Shown piece by piece: positions 17,721 through 27,579 of a stretch of DNA of 64,000 bases. The notes under the pieces are model-generated. The model saw nothing but the letters and a program-made list of their open reading frames with translations, had not been told where the DNA came from and did not search any database. The DNA lies in the NCBI GenBank assembly GCA_965230765.1, contig CBDDLR010000001.1:2542001-2606000 (forward strand). Reading direction: 5' to 3'. How positions within the stretch are numbered: the first letter of the stretch is position 1; every line of letters begins with the position of its first letter. The position numbers and the translations under genes were made by a program. The stretch is from Sunxiuqinia sp965230765. Lineage in GTDB: Bacteria > Bacteroidota > Bacteroidia > Bacteroidales > Prolixibacteraceae.

Positions 17721-18833
17721 TTAAACTCTTCTCGGACAATGTGGAAGTTTTACCATTTCGTACACATCGTGGTAATTCCCTTCAATGCAATCTTCGGCAT
17801 CACAACAAGTATGACATACCCTTTTTATAGCCTTGAATTTACACAAATCAACTTCTGGTGCCATAAAGCCTTCTTTAATGGGTTCTTCTTTCATTAAATC
17901 TGTGCTTAAGTATTTTTTATTATCATCGGCAAATACAGTTACTACTACTGAATCAGGTCCCAGTTCTTCCTGAATTTTTAATGCCCCCAGAAAGTTAGCA
18001 CCAGATGAAATGCCAACTCCAAGCCCTAAAATTGAAGATAGCTTTTGAGCCATGATAATGGAATCGCCGTCATCAACTGCCACAATTTCATCCAATTTAT
18101 CCAATTCAACAATTGCAGGGATAAATTCATCGGAGATACCTTGAACACGGTGTTTCCCAACCTTATATCCTGTTGACATTGTTGGGGAATTAGACGGCTC
18201 AAGTGGGTGGATTTTAACGTTCGGATTTTTTTCCCGTAAGAATTTACCAACACCCATAACAGTACCTCCAGTTCCAACACCGGCTACAAAAGCATCAGGA
18301 ATAAGGTTTCGATATCTTAACTGCCAATACATTTCTCGTGCAGTTGTTTGATAATGCGCTTCGCAATTGTCGTTATTTGAAAACTGTAGGGGAGTAAAAG
18401 TGTTTTCATTTTCTTTGGCAAGCGTATTGGCCATTTCAATACTCCCGAGGAAACCACCTTGCTCTTTGCTAACTAATCGAATGTCGGCACCATAACTTTT
18501 CATCAGGTTAATGCGTTCCTGGCTCATCCAGTCGGGCATAAAAATGGTTACTTGGTGACCCATTGCACGACCAATACCAGAGAATGCAATTCCTGTATTT
18601 CCACTTGTCGCTTCAATAATCTGATCTCCTTCTTTTAGAACACCACTCTTGTAAGCTTTTTGAATGATATGAAAAGCCATCCGGTCTTTTGTGCTACCGG
18701 TCATGTTTAAGTATTCGGCTTTCGCATAAATTGTTCTTCTACTTCCCTTGTAAGTAAATTCAATAGCTAGTAACGGAGTGTTACCAATTAAACTGGAAAT
18801 ATTACTAATTCGGTTACATAAATTCTCTTCCAC
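17721..18833 (-). CDS. Cysteine-synthase-like PLP enzyme with Cys-rich C-terminal tail
   Basis: A 370-residue fold-type II PLP enzyme. The PLP Lys49 is in GSTKDRM, the substrate loop in EATSGNTGIA, and the phosphate cup in GVGTGGT. This is the CysK/CysM/CBS arrangement (about residues 10-325). A tail of about 40 residues follows with Cys at 331, 340, 343, 344, 349 and 366 (CHTCC...C...HCPRR), absent from ordinary CysK, which suggests a metal or Fe-S site or thiol relay. Translation starts at GTG 18833; no ATG is available. It could act on O-acetylserine or another amino-acid ester; substrate not determinable. Confidence 0.85.
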   Translation of the reverse strand: MEENLCNRISNISSLIGNTPLLAIEFTYKGSRRTIYAKAEYLNMTGSTKDRMAFHIIQKAYKSGVLKEGDQIIEATSGNTGIAFSGIGRAMGHQVTIFMPDWMSQERINLMKSYGADIRLVSKEQGGFLGSIEMANTLAKENENTFTPLQFSNNDNCEAHYQTTAREMYWQLRYRNLIPDAFVAGVGTGGTVMGVGKFLREKNPNVKIHPLEPSNSPTMSTGYKVGKHRVQGISDEFIPAIVELDKLDEIVAVDDGDSIIMAQKLSSILGLGVGISSGANFLGALKIQEELGPDSVVVTVFADDNKKYLSTDLMKEEPIKEGFMAPEVDLCKFKAIKRVCHTCCDAEDCIEGNYHDVYEMVKLPHCPRRV

Positions 18834-18929
18834 GATAGTTTGATTTAGATATAAAGTAGTATTACAAAATTTTTCCAGGCAACGTAAAATGGTTTGTTTA
18901 AGGCTTCTAATTTTATTTTAATTGTTTGA

Positions 18930-18968
18930 AAAAGAAAAGGCCGGTCGGCAAAGATCACCTTCCGGCCT
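18930..18968 (-). terminator. Intrinsic terminator of the M16 peptidase gene
   Basis: On the minus strand AGGCCGG pairs with CCGGCCT and is followed by a TTTTCTTTTT run, 27 bp after the peptidase stop codon. Confidence 0.85.
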
Positions 18969-18994
18969 AATGCTAAACTCAAACAGACTAATGA

Positions 18995-21811
18995 TTATTT
19001 TTCAGATTCTTTTGGTTTCATCACCACATTTACAGAATCGTAATTTTTAAATAGTTTTTTTGCAAATTTCTTAACGCTGTCAGCGTCAATGTTATTTACT
19101 ATTTCGTTATATCCTTCACGGTCTGTAATTGGCTCATCGTACATTAATGAAGATTGAATTACACTTGCCCAGAAACCATTCTGCTCTTCTGATTCTTCAC
19201 GGCTCTTGATGTAATTCTTTTTAATTTCTTCAAGGTCAACGAGATTTGGGCCATTTTCAACCATATTGTCAATTTCCTGGAAAACGATTTCCGTTAAACG
19301 TTCCTGTTTTGCAGGGTCGGTATCAAAATCAATGTTAATTGTGCAGTGTTCGTAAGGTAGTTTGCGAACTGATGGCCTAACGCCAACACCGTAGCTTCCA
19401 CCTTCTTCTTCGCGAATAGTTTCCATGTAACGTTTGCTAAGCAATTCAGCAATAACACGTACATACATTCTTGTTTCCAGGTTGTAATCAATATCTTGAA
19501 AGATTCCCAGGTGAACAGTTGATTTTGCCACTTCCATTTCCCTTTCAAAAATGTTTTTTGAGGCACCTTTGGCGGGGCGAACTTTATGGTCTACCCAGCT
19601 TTCTTCCCTGTTTATTGAAGGAATGTTGCCAATGTATTTGCTGATTAAAGGAAGGTCTTTTTCTTTATCAATGTTCCCAACAAAAATGAATGTGAAATCA
19701 CTTGCATCCTGAAAACGATCTTTGTAAATCTTAGATGCCTTTTCAAAGCTAATGTTATTGATGTATTCTTCATTGAACATCAAAGCACGTGGATGGTGAT
19801 TGGTGTTCATTTGCCCAATAGTATCTTTAAATGCAGTGCCGTTATCGGCTTTTAAATTAATCAATTGATTTCTCATCATACCAATCTGTGCGTTTAAAGG
19901 TTCTTCGTCGAAACGAGGCTTTTCAAACCTTAAATAAAGCAACTGAAGTAAGGTCTCAAAATCTTTTGGGGATGCAGAACCGCTGAAGCCTTCTGTCAGT
20001 CCACCCAGGAAAGGTTGTAATTTTACAATTTTACCTGCTAACTTCTTTTGAAGTTTAATCATATCCAGGTCTGAAACGCCTGACATCATAGCCAGTCCAG
20101 CAGCCATATTCGCTGATTCCAAATCTTCTTTAGAAACCAGTGAGCTACCACCAAAACTAAATGCATTGAATAGAATCTGATCTTTGCTGAGCTCTGTAGG
20201 GTAAAGCACTATTTTAGCGCCGTTGTCCAACTCATAAATTTCAGCATCGTGCCCTTCAACTTTTCCAACTGATTTATATTGCTTTTCAGTAAGTTCTGCT
20301 TTTACAAGCGGACTGTCATCTACATCATCTGCGTATGGTTCAATATCTGAAGTCACTACTTTTTGTAGAGATGCCAATAATTGTTCTTTTGTTGGGTAGT
20401 TGATATCATCTTTTTCTGGACCAGAAATTGAGAAAAGGCTGTTGTTCATGTTTTGGTATACAGCAAGGTTAGCATAGATTTCTGGTAATGTTACTGTAGG
20501 AATGTATTTTTTTGCAAATTCTACTTCCCATTCAATTGAAGGTAGTGGCTCCGCTTTCAGGTGATAATCCCTAAGTTGTTCAGCCCACTTTTCGTTCGAT
20601 ATCTTTTCACGTTCTTCGTAATACGATTCGTACTGGCGCAAGAAGTTGGTTTTAGTTCTTTCCAACTCAGATTCGTTGAACCCAAACCGTTGAACACGTG
20701 CTATTTCTGTCATTAGTGTTTCAAATGCTTCCAATTCTTTTCCTTCTTTAGGTGAAACTGCAAGATATGCCCCATCTTTAGTACGTGCCATGTTGAAAGT
20801 TCCCAGTCCCATATTTACTGCAGGGCATTCTGGCTTTTGAAGTAGTTCACTAAAACGAGTGTTGAACATCGATCCCAACATCGATTTGGTAATCGAACGT
20901 TTTAAATAATTTTCATCTTTTACTTTAATAGGGTCATTTCTGAAAATCCAGTTAATAGAAACAGCCTGAGCTTCTTTGTCAGTAGCCAAAACATAATCCA
21001 ATTCTGTACCATCTTCAACAGGGTAATAAACACGTTCTGCTGCATTTTCTCTGGCTGGGATTTTTGAGAAAAGGTTTTTTACCTTCGTTTCAAACTGGTC
21101 AACATCAATATCACCAACAATTATTACTGTCTGAAGGTCAGGACGATACCATTTTTTGTAATAGTCACGAAGTTCCTGGTGCTCAAAGTTATCAATAACA
21201 TCCAACGAGCCAATGACATCCCTTTTAGCGTACTTTGAATGATTATACATGGTTGGCATGCTTTGTTTCATCAATCTGAAACGTGCATTCCTACGGGTTC
21301 TCCATTCTTCGTGTATTACTCCGCGTTCTGCTTCAATTTCATCTCCTTCGAGCAATAGACCTTCAGACCAATCATGCAATACAAGTAATGCTGAATCCAA
21401 AAGGTTTTCATTGTAAACAGGTAAGCTGCTAATGTTGTAAACTGTTTCATCCTGAGCGGTGTATGCGTTTACTTCGCGGCCAAATTTAATTCCATTTTTC
21501 TCCAGGTAGTTCAACATGTCTTTACCAGGGAAATTTTCAAGTCCATTAAAGGCCATGTGCTCAAGGAAGTGGGCTAAACCGTCTTGTGAATCTTCTTCAA
21601 GGATTGCTCCAACGTTTTGCACAAAATAATAACTAACCCTTTCTTTGGGTTCTTCATTGTGCATAATATAGTAATTCATTCCATTTTCAAGTACTCCATG
21701 CCTTACAGCCGGATTTAATGGAATTGTAGTTTTATTCTGTGCGTTTGTCGAATAACTAATAAATAATATCAAACCCACTGTAAGTAAGGAAAATAATTTA
21801 TTCAATTTCAT
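18995..21811 (-). CDS. Exported M16 family zinc metallopeptidase
   Basis: A 938-residue protein with a signal peptide (residues 1-25, ending STNAQ) and two pitrilysin-type halves. The first half carries the inverted zinc motif HFLEH (His81, Glu84, His85) and the downstream Glu in the ERGVIHEEW helix. The second half (from about 510) has the degenerate, non-catalytic partner domain with the RxxGGSYGVGV substrate-binding segment. Such periplasmic peptidases degrade short peptides. Single gene with its own terminator. Confidence 0.93.
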   Translation of the reverse strand: MKLNKLFSLLTVGLILFISYSTNAQNKTTIPLNPAVRHGVLENGMNYYIMHNEEPKERVSYYFVQNVGAILEEDSQDGLAHFLEHMAFNGLENFPGKDMLNYLEKNGIKFGREVNAYTAQDETVYNISSLPVYNENLLDSALLVLHDWSEGLLLEGDEIEAERGVIHEEWRTRRNARFRLMKQSMPTMYNHSKYAKRDVIGSLDVIDNFEHQELRDYYKKWYRPDLQTVIIVGDIDVDQFETKVKNLFSKIPARENAAERVYYPVEDGTELDYVLATDKEAQAVSINWIFRNDPIKVKDENYLKRSITKSMLGSMFNTRFSELLQKPECPAVNMGLGTFNMARTKDGAYLAVSPKEGKELEAFETLMTEIARVQRFGFNESELERTKTNFLRQYESYYEEREKISNEKWAEQLRDYHLKAEPLPSIEWEVEFAKKYIPTVTLPEIYANLAVYQNMNNSLFSISGPEKDDINYPTKEQLLASLQKVVTSDIEPYADDVDDSPLVKAELTEKQYKSVGKVEGHDAEIYELDNGAKIVLYPTELSKDQILFNAFSFGGSSLVSKEDLESANMAAGLAMMSGVSDLDMIKLQKKLAGKIVKLQPFLGGLTEGFSGSASPKDFETLLQLLYLRFEKPRFDEEPLNAQIGMMRNQLINLKADNGTAFKDTIGQMNTNHHPRALMFNEEYINNISFEKASKIYKDRFQDASDFTFIFVGNIDKEKDLPLISKYIGNIPSINREESWVDHKVRPAKGASKNIFEREMEVAKSTVHLGIFQDIDYNLETRMYVRVIAELLSKRYMETIREEEGGSYGVGVRPSVRKLPYEHCTINIDFDTDPAKQERLTEIVFQEIDNMVENGPNLVDLEEIKKNYIKSREESEEQNGFWASVIQSSLMYDEPITDREGYNEIVNNIDADSVKKFAKKLFKNYDSVNVVMKPKESEK

Positions 21812-21905
21812 AATTAATATTTTTTTAAAGCTTTTTTTGATGTTTAATTTTATAATGGCTCAATTATAAGTTTTGTGAAGTGATAAGATTTCAATTAAAG
21901 AATTA

Positions 21906-21933
21906 AGATGGTAGGGTGGAGGCCCTACCATCT
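21906..21933 (-). terminator. Strong hairpin downstream of the DsbD-like gene
   Basis: AGATGGTAGGG and CCCTACCATCT form a perfect 11-bp stem with a 6-nt loop, 130 bp past the stop codon of the DsbD-like gene. The following bases on the minus strand are AT-rich but not a clean T-run. It may end that transcript or protect its 3' end. The rest of the 250-bp gap holds no recognisable gene. Confidence 0.55.
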
Positions 21934-22063
21934 CTGCTGTCCTTAAAATTACGTTTTCAATCATTTCTATGAAAACTATCCTGCTTGCAGCCCCATCCAG
22001 CTCAACAACCAGATGAGAACTATCTTTAATTCAAAAACAAAAAAGAACGTGGTGTCAGCTTTA

Positions 22064-24226
22064 TTAAAGCTGAGCTGTATTCTTGTTTTGAAAATTTGTC
22101 TTACCCATTTCAAGAAATTCAACGAATTTCTCAACATTTAAATCGTATGCTCTTGGTGTAACCAAGTCATTACCTTCTGTATCTAACAGACAATAGTATG
22201 GTTGTGCATTTACCTGATATCTGCTAATTTGAAAATCAGCATTTTGCTTTCCTAAAGTCTTTTTGGTTTTTCCATCATAATCAGATACAAACCATTCTTC
22301 TTCAGGTAGCTTCTTCTTGTCATCAACATAAAGTGCAATGACCACATAGTCTTCCTGAAGTATTTTTAATACCTCTGGTGCTGACCACACATTGGCTTCC
22401 ATTTCACGGCAATTCACACAACCATGACCTGTAAAATCAATAAACACGGGTTTATTTAATTTTTTAGCTGCAGCTAATCCTTCTTCATAATCAAAGTAAC
22501 CATTCAATCCATGAGGTAAATGAAGAAAATCAGAATATTTAGCTGTATGTGTTTCGTGACTATCAACAGTTGCTGTAGCTCCGGCATTATTTCTAATTAT
22601 TTGATTAAGATCAAAGTCATGCGTAGCCTGTGGGGGAATATAACCTGAAAGTGCTTTAAGCGGTGCGCCAAACATGCCAGGAACCATGTAAACCACAAAC
22701 GAGAAAGTAACAATGGCCATCATAAGTCTTGGAACGCTGATGTGCTTCAATTCACTATCGTGTGGGAATTTTAGTTTACCCAATAGGTAGAAACCGAGCA
22801 ACACAAAAATTACGATCCAAATAGCCAGGTAAATTTCCCTGTCCAGGATTCCCCAGTGGTATGTTTGATCTGCAATACTTAAAAATTTCAATCCCAAAGC
22901 CAATTCAAGGAAACCAAGCACAACTTTTACCGAGTTCAACCATCCCCCTGACTTTGGCAAGTTACTTAGCCATGACGGGAAAATTGCAAACAAGGTAAAT
23001 GGTAATGCAAATGCCAGTGAAAAGCCAAGCATTCCAATAATTGGCATAAGTACTTCGCCACCTGCTGATGCAACCAGGATTGCACCTACAATTGGGCCAG
23101 TACATGAAAATGATACCAGTACAAGTGTGAAGGCCATAAAGAATGAACCTGTAAGCCCGCCTTTGTCTTCGTTAGCAGCACTCTTGTTTACCAGCCAGTT
23201 AGGCATGGTAATTTCAAACATTCCAAAGAATGAAGCTGCAAAAATTACAAAGATTAGGAAGAACAGGATGTTTGGCACCCAGTGTGTACTCAGGAAGTTA
23301 GCAAAGTTAGCTCCGAGAGTAACAGCCACAACTGTACCAATAACTGTATAAATTGCAATTATAGAAAAACCATAAAAGAAAGCATTTACTTTGGCCTTAG
23401 CCTTATTCTCATCACTGTGCATGAAAAAACTAACCGTCATGGGTATCATTGGAAATACACAAGGCGTGAATATAGCAGCAAGTCCACCAAGAAATGCCAG
23501 GAAAAAAATGCTCCACAGGGATTCCTGATTGGTGTTATTTGCTTTTTCGGCAGGTAACACCTTCGCTGTTTGTATTTCTTCAGCCTTAACTGCTGGTTCT
23601 TGTTTCTCTTCAACTGGTTTTGTCTTCTCAGCTTCTACTACCTCTTGTTTTGGTTCTTCAGCTTTAACTTTTGTTGTCGCGGCAGGTTCTTTTTTAACTT
23701 GTGTTGGTGCTTGTTTTTTTGTCTCAACAACAGTCGGTTTTTCCTCTTTAACAACCGGCTTGGCTATTCTCAGGTCAAACTCGTCATCGCCCATCACACA
23801 TTGTCCGCTTACGTCTGAACAAGTTTGAAATTCAAACGTACCAGCAACTTTTAAGGGCAAAGATTTAATTTTGATTGTTTGGCGCATTTCGCCAGTCTTC
23901 TCAAAGTAACTTACTTCACCTTCCCAAATTTCGTCATAATGCTTATGAGAGTTTATTGGTTTTACCTCACCAATTCTTTCATAGCTTGCATCTTCTTCAA
24001 ATTCAAAAGTAATAACGATTGGACCCAGATCCGGATCAAAGTCATTTGAGTAAACGTGCCAGTCTTTTTCAATTTCAGCTTTAAATACAATATCTATTTG
24101 CTCACCAACTTTAGCTTCTTTATTCGATAACTCAACTTTCCACTTAGCTGGTTCCAATATTTGAGCAAACGAACTAGTCGTGAACAATGCCAATAGAATG
24201 GCTATAATAATAAGCTTGATTTTCAT
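22064..24226 (-). CDS. DsbD-like thiol:disulfide interchange protein
   Basis: A 720-residue protein that moves electrons from cytoplasmic thioredoxin across the inner membrane. Order: signal peptide, periplasmic DsbD-alpha-like beta domain (about 25-150), a Lys/Glu/Pro/Val-rich spacer (about 150-215), an eight-helix CcdA/DsbD membrane domain with the redox Cys in FTPCVFPMIPM and SFSCTGPIVG, and a periplasmic thioredoxin domain with CVNCREME. Three ATGs are possible; ATG at 24226 places the signal peptide best. It likely feeds periplasmic thiol partners such as the thioredoxin-like protein encoded next to it. Confidence 0.92.
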   Translation of the reverse strand: MKIKLIIIAILLALFTTSSFAQILEPAKWKVELSNKEAKVGEQIDIVFKAEIEKDWHVYSNDFDPDLGPIVITFEFEEDASYERIGEVKPINSHKHYDEIWEGEVSYFEKTGEMRQTIKIKSLPLKVAGTFEFQTCSDVSGQCVMGDDEFDLRIAKPVVKEEKPTVVETKKQAPTQVKKEPAATTKVKAEEPKQEVVEAEKTKPVEEKQEPAVKAEEIQTAKVLPAEKANNTNQESLWSIFFLAFLGGLAAIFTPCVFPMIPMTVSFFMHSDENKAKAKVNAFFYGFSIIAIYTVIGTVVAVTLGANFANFLSTHWVPNILFFLIFVIFAASFFGMFEITMPNWLVNKSAANEDKGGLTGSFFMAFTLVLVSFSCTGPIVGAILVASAGGEVLMPIIGMLGFSLAFALPFTLFAIFPSWLSNLPKSGGWLNSVKVVLGFLELALGLKFLSIADQTYHWGILDREIYLAIWIVIFVLLGFYLLGKLKFPHDSELKHISVPRLMMAIVTFSFVVYMVPGMFGAPLKALSGYIPPQATHDFDLNQIIRNNAGATATVDSHETHTAKYSDFLHLPHGLNGYFDYEEGLAAAKKLNKPVFIDFTGHGCVNCREMEANVWSAPEVLKILQEDYVVIALYVDDKKKLPEEEWFVSDYDGKTKKTLGKQNADFQISRYQVNAQPYYCLLDTEGNDLVTPRAYDLNVEKFVEFLEMGKTNFQNKNTAQL

Positions 24227-24504
24227 TAAAGAGTAATTTGATTTCATCCCACTGTACATTTAGTTTGATCTACCTAAATGTTATAATTTCTTCGTTTTAA
24301 TTAAACCTTTCAAACACAAGACAACCAAAATTCAAAATTGGGTGAAAAGTAATGGAAAAAAAACCTAAAGAAATGTTAATAACATACAAATTTGTCGGTT
24401 TTTCATCCATTGCTTCTCAGAACCTTATCGTGTTTATATATTGATTGATTTTGTTCTAATCTTCAGGTAATGAATTTTTCGTAGATTAAATGTTTTGCCA
24501 AAAA

Positions 24505-25701
24505 TTATAATTCACCGTTTACTAATTTCAACGACCACAAATCTTTTTTCTGATTTTCTGGAGCCAGTTCAACTGATTTTGCAGCATATTCTTTTGCTTT
24601 GTCAATTTGTTCAAGCTTGTAAAGAGCGTATGCATAGGTGTCTGTGTTGGCAAAATTTGCATCTAACTCTACAGAACGTTTTGCCATTTTTGCCGCTTTT
24701 TCTAAAATCTCTTTATTCACTTCTTCTTTTGCGTCAACAATCATCCAGGCTGCTTGGTTTAAGGCTTGAGAATTTTCAGATTCATATTTCAACGTGAAGT
24801 CAGCAAAGGCATCAAAGAATTTGTTTTTGTCTGGGTTGCGATATAACATCTGCATTTCTATCCCCTCGATAATTTTATTTCCGATTGTTTCGTCAAGTTC
24901 AATCAATTCTTTCTTTTTATTCTCAATGGTTGTTGGGTTTCCTGAGCGCATTGCCATTCCTAGTTCCATTCCCATAGTTTGTTCAAGGAATTGATTCACC
25001 ATTGCCTTATCGGCTACAGCGTAAAATTTCTCTTTGTTTTCAAGTACCAATTTAAATTTATCGTTGGAAGTAGATTTTGCTGTCCCAGCAATTATGTCCA
25101 TGTCTGTTTTATTGAACAGTTCTTCTGTTGTTCGTTTTGAATAATATTCCTCAGCAGCTTTTTTTGTGTCGAAGCCACATTGTGAAGCAGTCAATAAATA
25201 AGTCTGAAGAAACTCGATACTTTTTTCACCAGCTTTATATTTTGTATCTACCGCAGCCCAGTTTTTTTCAGGGTTGTTAGCTGTGTTGGCCACATCAATA
25301 AGCTTTTGGGGACTTCCGCCTCCGATCATTTTATGCACGACTTCACCTTCGCCATTTAACCAAAGAAGAGTAGGGTAAGCTCTAACTTCATATTTTTTTG
25401 CCAGGTCTATGCCCTCGCCCTTTTCCATGTCCATTTTTACATTTACGAAATTAGGATTGAAATAATCACCAACTTCTTTTTGGGTAAATACTTGTTTCGC
25501 CAGCATTTTACAAGGGCCGCACCAGGTAGTGTAGCAATCCATGAATACCAGTTTGTTTTCACTCTTTGCCTTTTCCAATGCTTCCGTGAATGTTCCGTTC
25601 TCAAAAGTTATTCCTTGAGAAAAAAGGTTAAAACCGGTTGCTTGCGAAAAAACATTGACTGTCATTAACAATGCAAAAAATGCAATAACTAATTTTTTCA
25701 T
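24505..25701 (-). CDS. Exported thioredoxin-domain protein with helical C-terminal half
   Basis: A 398-residue protein with a signal peptide (1-20), a thioredoxin fold (about 30-145) with the active site WCGPCK (Cys61, Cys64) and cis-Pro in RAYPTLLW, then an all-helical region with a TPR-like hairpin near the C-terminus (DTYAYALYKLEQIDKAKEYA). The high-potential WCGPC site suggests a periplasmic reductase served by the DsbD-like protein downstream. The two genes are separated by 278 bp of AT-rich sequence without a gene or clear signal, so they may be separate units. Confidence 0.88.
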   Translation of the reverse strand: MKKLVIAFFALLMTVNVFSQATGFNLFSQGITFENGTFTEALEKAKSENKLVFMDCYTTWCGPCKMLAKQVFTQKEVGDYFNPNFVNVKMDMEKGEGIDLAKKYEVRAYPTLLWLNGEGEVVHKMIGGGSPQKLIDVANTANNPEKNWAAVDTKYKAGEKSIEFLQTYLLTASQCGFDTKKAAEEYYSKRTTEELFNKTDMDIIAGTAKSTSNDKFKLVLENKEKFYAVADKAMVNQFLEQTMGMELGMAMRSGNPTTIENKKKELIELDETIGNKIIEGIEMQMLYRNPDKNKFFDAFADFTLKYESENSQALNQAAWMIVDAKEEVNKEILEKAAKMAKRSVELDANFANTDTYAYALYKLEQIDKAKEYAAKSVELAPENQKKDLWSLKLVNGEL

Positions 25702-25789
25702 GTTTTAATTTTTATTTGCCAATTTGTTATGGCTGATTATTATTTTAAATTTCATTCCTTCAGTATACAAAAGACAATTTGAATTACAG

Positions 25790-25805
25790 TTAGGGCGAAC
25801 CCTAA
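25790..25805. promoter_or_regulatory. Perfect short palindrome in the divergent control region
   Basis: TTAGGG-CGAA-CCCTAA lies about 90 bp upstream of the thioredoxin-like gene and about 200 bp upstream of the kinase gene. It could be an operator or a small RNA hairpin with a CGAA loop; the sequence alone does not decide. The rest of this 297-bp gap holds the GGTTAA repeats and the kinase promoter. Confidence 0.35.
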
Positions 25806-25920
25806 AATCGAATTCTAACATTTATTAACAAAAAACGATCATGTCTTAATTAAATGTGTTTTCTGTATTGTTCTTATAGGCAATGAATTATCAAATTAAA
25901 TTGAAATCATTGAACTTGAA

Positions 25921-25957
25921 AGTTAATCGAATGAAAATCAAGGTTAATTAAGGTTAA
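25921..25957 (+). promoter_or_regulatory. Putative response-regulator binding site before the kinase gene
   Basis: Repeats AGTTAA (25921-25926), GGTTAA (25942-25947) and GGTTAA (25952-25957) are spaced 21 and 10 bp and end just upstream of the -33 element. The spacing matches tandem binding by OmpR/PhoB-type dimers on one DNA face. The same repeats occur before three other operons in this window (near 28.3, 38.6 and 57.7 kb). Confidence 0.6.
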
Positions 25958-25962
25958 TGCGC

Positions 25963-25994
25963 TTTTTGTGCCTAGTGTAAACCTCCTATATTTG
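25963..25994 (+). promoter_or_regulatory. Promoter of the histidine-kinase gene
   Basis: TTTTTG at 25963-25968 (-33) and TATATTTG at 25987-25994 (-7, perfect TAnnTTTG) are 18 bp apart. The ATG lies only 5 bp after the -7 box, which would give a leaderless or almost leaderless mRNA if this promoter is used. Confidence 0.55.
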
Positions 25995-25998
25995 CACT

Positions 25999-27477
25999 AT
26001 GAAATTCAATTTTTTTAAAGGAAAGAAGACAAAAATTATAGCACCCATGGTATTGAGTATGGCATTACTATGCTCATTTGTGGGTTATTGGCTGGATACA
26101 CAATACAAGGAAGAAAAAAGGATTTTCAGGGGATTGGTTTATGATTTATACCATAATACACATGCTGAGCTTCAGTTCCGGAGTTACTATAAGATTTACA
26201 TAAAACCAGCATTGGAATTAAAAGAAAGGGAAGTTTATTCGAACAGTAGAATGGACAGTTTAGGGGTTCCTCCAGAAATCAGGGAGGGTTTTTTCCGGAA
26301 AATGATGAATGTAATTCAACAAAATCAGCAAAAGTATGATGATATATTCTATTTTTTGGAACGAGGGATTATGATACCGGATAGCATTAAAGATTTTACA
26401 GAACGTTATTATGATCTGCGAAATGTGCGATTTGATATAATAAATGGTTACAGAATAGGTCGGTATGATTTTCTGAGTTACCGGCAAAATAATGAAAGTA
26501 ATGAGTTTAGGTCTTTGTTTGAAGAAAAGTGTGCCAGCAGATATGGGCGCATGAAGTTGCGTTGGAATGAGAATAAAGATATGCCCCTCAATGAAGATAT
26601 ATTATGCATAGATGATTACTCGGAAGAAACTCAAAACCGATTCCCCCTGGTAATATTTGAGAATTATCGATTTTATGTATTAAAAGCCATTCTTCAACAA
26701 ATTATTTTTGTATTGGTTTTAATTGGCTTATCTGCTTTTGCCCTGCTTTTTACTTATCGTAGCTATATTGCCCAAAACAGGCTAAACCGAATCCGCACTG
26801 ATTTTGTAAACAACATTACCCACGAGTTGAAAATTCCGGTTTCCACAGCAAAAGCCGCTTTGGAAGCCATTGGTAATTACGGCATCATCGATGATCCGGA
26901 TAAGCTGACAAATTACCTGGATATGATGAAGGCTGAAATGAGCCGTCTTGATATGCTGACCAGTCGGGTGCTGGAACATTCAAAACTAGAATCAAATCAT
27001 CAATTATTAGTTAAACAAACAACTAACCTTAACACATTGCTTAATGAAGTTGTGCGTGCGATGAAGATTTTGTATAAATCTTCTGGTACAATATTTTACA
27101 ACCAGCCTATTGATATGATTTATGTTAATGGAGACCCGGTTTATTTGGAAGGTGTTATCAGGAACTTAATAGAAAATAGCGTTAAATATGGAGGTGACGA
27201 TGTTGGGATAGTTGTTGATCTCAGGGTTGAAAACAAAGTGGCCATAGTCCTTGTACGGGATAATGGACCAGGCATACCCAAAGAATATCTTTCAAAAGTA
27301 TTTGATAAATTTTTCAGGGTGCCTACCGGTGATAAACATACCGTAAAAGGTTTTGGATTGGGCTTGAGTTTTGCTTATTTGGTTATGAAACAGCACGGCG
27401 GAAACATAACCGTTGAAAACCTACCCAATGATGGTGGATGCGAAATAAAACTGACGATACCCACGCTGGCTGTTTAA
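25999..27477 (+). CDS. Membrane sensor histidine kinase
   Basis: A 492-residue inner-membrane kinase. TM1 is at about residues 12-30, a periplasmic sensor domain of about 200 residues has no recognised fold, and TM2 is at about 232-254. A DHp domain follows with the phospho-acceptor His275 in NNITHELKIP, then an HATPase_c domain with N (RNLIENSVKYGG), G1 (VRDNGPGIP), F (FDKFFR) and G2 (GFGLGLS) boxes. The downstream OmpR-type regulator gene is its obvious partner. GGTTAA repeats upstream suggest autoregulation. Confidence 0.93.
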   Translation: MKFNFFKGKKTKIIAPMVLSMALLCSFVGYWLDTQYKEEKRIFRGLVYDLYHNTHAELQFRSYYKIYIKPALELKEREVYSNSRMDSLGVPPEIREGFFRKMMNVIQQNQQKYDDIFYFLERGIMIPDSIKDFTERYYDLRNVRFDIINGYRIGRYDFLSYRQNNESNEFRSLFEEKCASRYGRMKLRWNENKDMPLNEDILCIDDYSEETQNRFPLVIFENYRFYVLKAILQQIIFVLVLIGLSAFALLFTYRSYIAQNRLNRIRTDFVNNITHELKIPVSTAKAALEAIGNYGIIDDPDKLTNYLDMMKAEMSRLDMLTSRVLEHSKLESNHQLLVKQTTNLNTLLNEVVRAMKILYKSSGTIFYNQPIDMIYVNGDPVYLEGVIRNLIENSVKYGGDDVGIVVDLRVENKVAIVLVRDNGPGIPKEYLSKVFDKFFRVPTGDKHTVKGFGLGLSFAYLVMKQHGGNITVENLPNDGGCEIKLTIPTLAV

Positions 27478-27579
27478 TGTGAACAAATAATCTCAACCTA
27501 ATATATCAAGATTGGTTTTTTGCTCGTTAGTTTAGGCGTAAATTATTATCTTGCAGCTTAACTTACTTCAAAACAAACC

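Noticed and set aside
24227..24504. Possible small RNA or riboswitch in the gap between the DsbD-like and thioredoxin-like genes
   Set aside because: Only AT-rich sequence without a stable hairpin or conserved motif that I could recognise.
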